From NCBI GenBank assembly GCA_004195335.1, contig SDWK01000738.1, positions 1 through 6,882 on the forward strand: a stretch of 6,882 bases of DNA, written 5' to 3'. Position 1 is the stretch's first letter. Every line of letters begins with the position of its first letter. This document shows, piece after piece, positions 6,222 to 6,882 of this stretch. The notes beneath the pieces were generated by a model. That model saw nothing but the letters and a program-made list of their open reading frames with translations. It was not told where the DNA came from and searched no databases. Source of the DNA: Shewanella sp. GTDB lineage: Bacteria; Pseudomonadota; Gammaproteobacteria; Enterobacterales; Shewanellaceae. The position numbers and the translations under genes were made by a program.

Positions 6222-6743
6222 TTATTCCGGCTCCACCTCGGCTTCAATCAGCGCTTTTCGCTGTTGTAAGAGTTCGATGCTATTCTGATTATCCGAGATA
6301 AGCTCATTGAAATAGAGATTCATCTCCTTCAATTCTTTAAGGAATTCAGGAGCGTCTTTTTCCTTTTTCTGCCAGTAACGCTTACGTTCAATTTTCTGAG
6401 TTTCACTGGCTCTTAATATATCGAAATAACTGTTTTCTTGCTTTAAACGGTACAATTCCCCGCGGATCAATTGCAGAAGTTTCTCTTTCGAGATGGTTTT
6501 CATATCGAGTAATGCAGACAGAGGATCGAAAAAACTCTGCGGCTTATCTGAATCGATTTCTGTAGTGATCCCCAGATCATATTCTATCTGGTGTTGACTG
6601 AACTCTTTTGGGCAGGAGGTTTGGCTAAAGACAACCTTGTCATCTTTAATGCATTTAAAAATGCTACCGGCCAGTGCTGTGCCGGGTAATAGCAGGCCTG
6701 AAAAAGTCAGACCGATAAAAATAATGAGCATCAATCTTGCCAT
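6222..6743 (-). CDS. Secreted DUF4124-domain protein with charged helical tail
   Basis: The function is unknown. From the ATG at 6743 the product has 173 residues: a signal peptide (MAR, a hydrophobic core, likely cleaved after TALA at about residue 25), a DUF4124-type segment SIFKCIKDDKVVFSQTSCP with cysteines at 31 and 44, and a long charged region rich in E, K and Q from about 80 to the end (for example FLKELKEMNLYFNELI), probably helical and possibly coiled-coil. A longer frame begins at an ATG at 6782 and adds 13 residues. I prefer 6743 because AGAGGA (6760-6755 on the minus strand) precedes it, though at a long spacing of 11 bases, and because it gives a compact signal peptide; the 6782 ATG has no ribosome site. 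Its upstream region is cut off by the adapter at 6864. The cysteine spacing (C, twelve residues, C) equals that of the convergent DUF4124 protein at 4927-5310. Confidence 0.75.
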   Translation of the reverse strand: MARLMLIIFIGLTFSGLLLPGTALAGSIFKCIKDDKVVFSQTSCPKEFSQHQIEYDLGITTEIDSDKPQSFFDPLSALLDMKTISKEKLLQLIRGELYRLKQENSYFDILRASETQKIERKRYWQKKEKDAPEFLKELKEMNLYFNELISDNQNSIELLQQRKALIEAEVEPE

Positions 6744-6863
6744 CAGGCTACACGTCCTCTGTTCAGCTTTCGACTCACTCATAGGGTGAGCGTCATGTTT
6801 TCTGGCTGTATATCGAAAAGTACCTGAGTATTATTCGAACATCCATTCAGCCAGCAGTTACAT

Positions 6864-6882
6864 CTGTCTCTTATACACATCT
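6864..6882. other. Untrimmed Tn5/Nextera mosaic-end adapter (artefact)
   Basis: The last 19 bases, CTGTCTCTTATACACATCT, are identical to the transposase mosaic-end sequence used in tagmentation libraries and end exactly at the window edge. This is library adapter left on a contig end. A genomic Tn5 end is much less likely, because no transposon sequence follows and hyperactive mosaic ends are engineered. The real genomic sequence stops at about 6863. Confidence 0.93.

Noticed and set aside
6779..6796. Five-codon minus-strand frame (MTLTL, stop) ending in an overlap with the ATG at 6782
   Set aside because: There is no ribosome site, and the 6782 ATG is itself probably not the used start. A chance match of this size is expected.

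Overview
The window is ordinary chromosomal DNA from a gammaproteobacterium. It is most likely Shewanella or a close relative, judged from the Mpl, UbiX, Hpt and YadG/YadH sequences and from the small DUF4124 and DUF4144-like proteins on the right; the genus is inferred from memory of these families, not from a search. The last 19 bases (6864-6882) are exactly the Tn5/Nextera mosaic-end sequence, so the right edge is the end of an assembled contig with untrimmed library adapter, not biology.

Left region (1-304): no complete gene. It holds several short perfect inverted repeats and a minus-strand frame that is open to the window edge. It may be a repeat element or structured leader in front of mpl. 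Next come three plus-strand genes spaced 45 and 18 bp apart: mpl (murein peptide recycling, ligation of tripeptide to UDP-MurNAc), ubiX (prenylated-FMN synthesis for ubiquinone biosynthesis) and hpt (hypoxanthine phosphoribosyltransferase, purine salvage). They probably form one transcript, ended by a strong intrinsic terminator at 2991-3017. The mpl stop codon lies inside a 7-bp-period repeat with a CTAG every seven bases (1708-1732).

Middle region (3088-4844): yadG and yadH, the ATPase and the ABC-2 permease of an exporter of unknown substrate. They are coupled by a 4-bp ATGA overlap. In E. coli hpt and yadGH are also near neighbours (with can between them), so hpt-yadG-yadH looks like conserved synteny with can missing here.

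Right region (4927-6863): four small genes of unknown function. A plus-strand periplasmic DUF4124 protein with an SmpA/OmlA-like C-terminus faces three minus-strand genes: a second DUF4124 protein with a charged helical tail, a small membrane-anchored protein, and a DUF4144-like cytoplasmic protein. The last two overlap by 4 bp (GTGA) exactly at an in-frame A AAA AAG slippery heptamer, so a -1 frameshift would fuse them into one membrane-tethered product. That junction is the most interesting biological lead here. No mobile element, defence system, CRISPR array, tRNA or rRNA was recognised.
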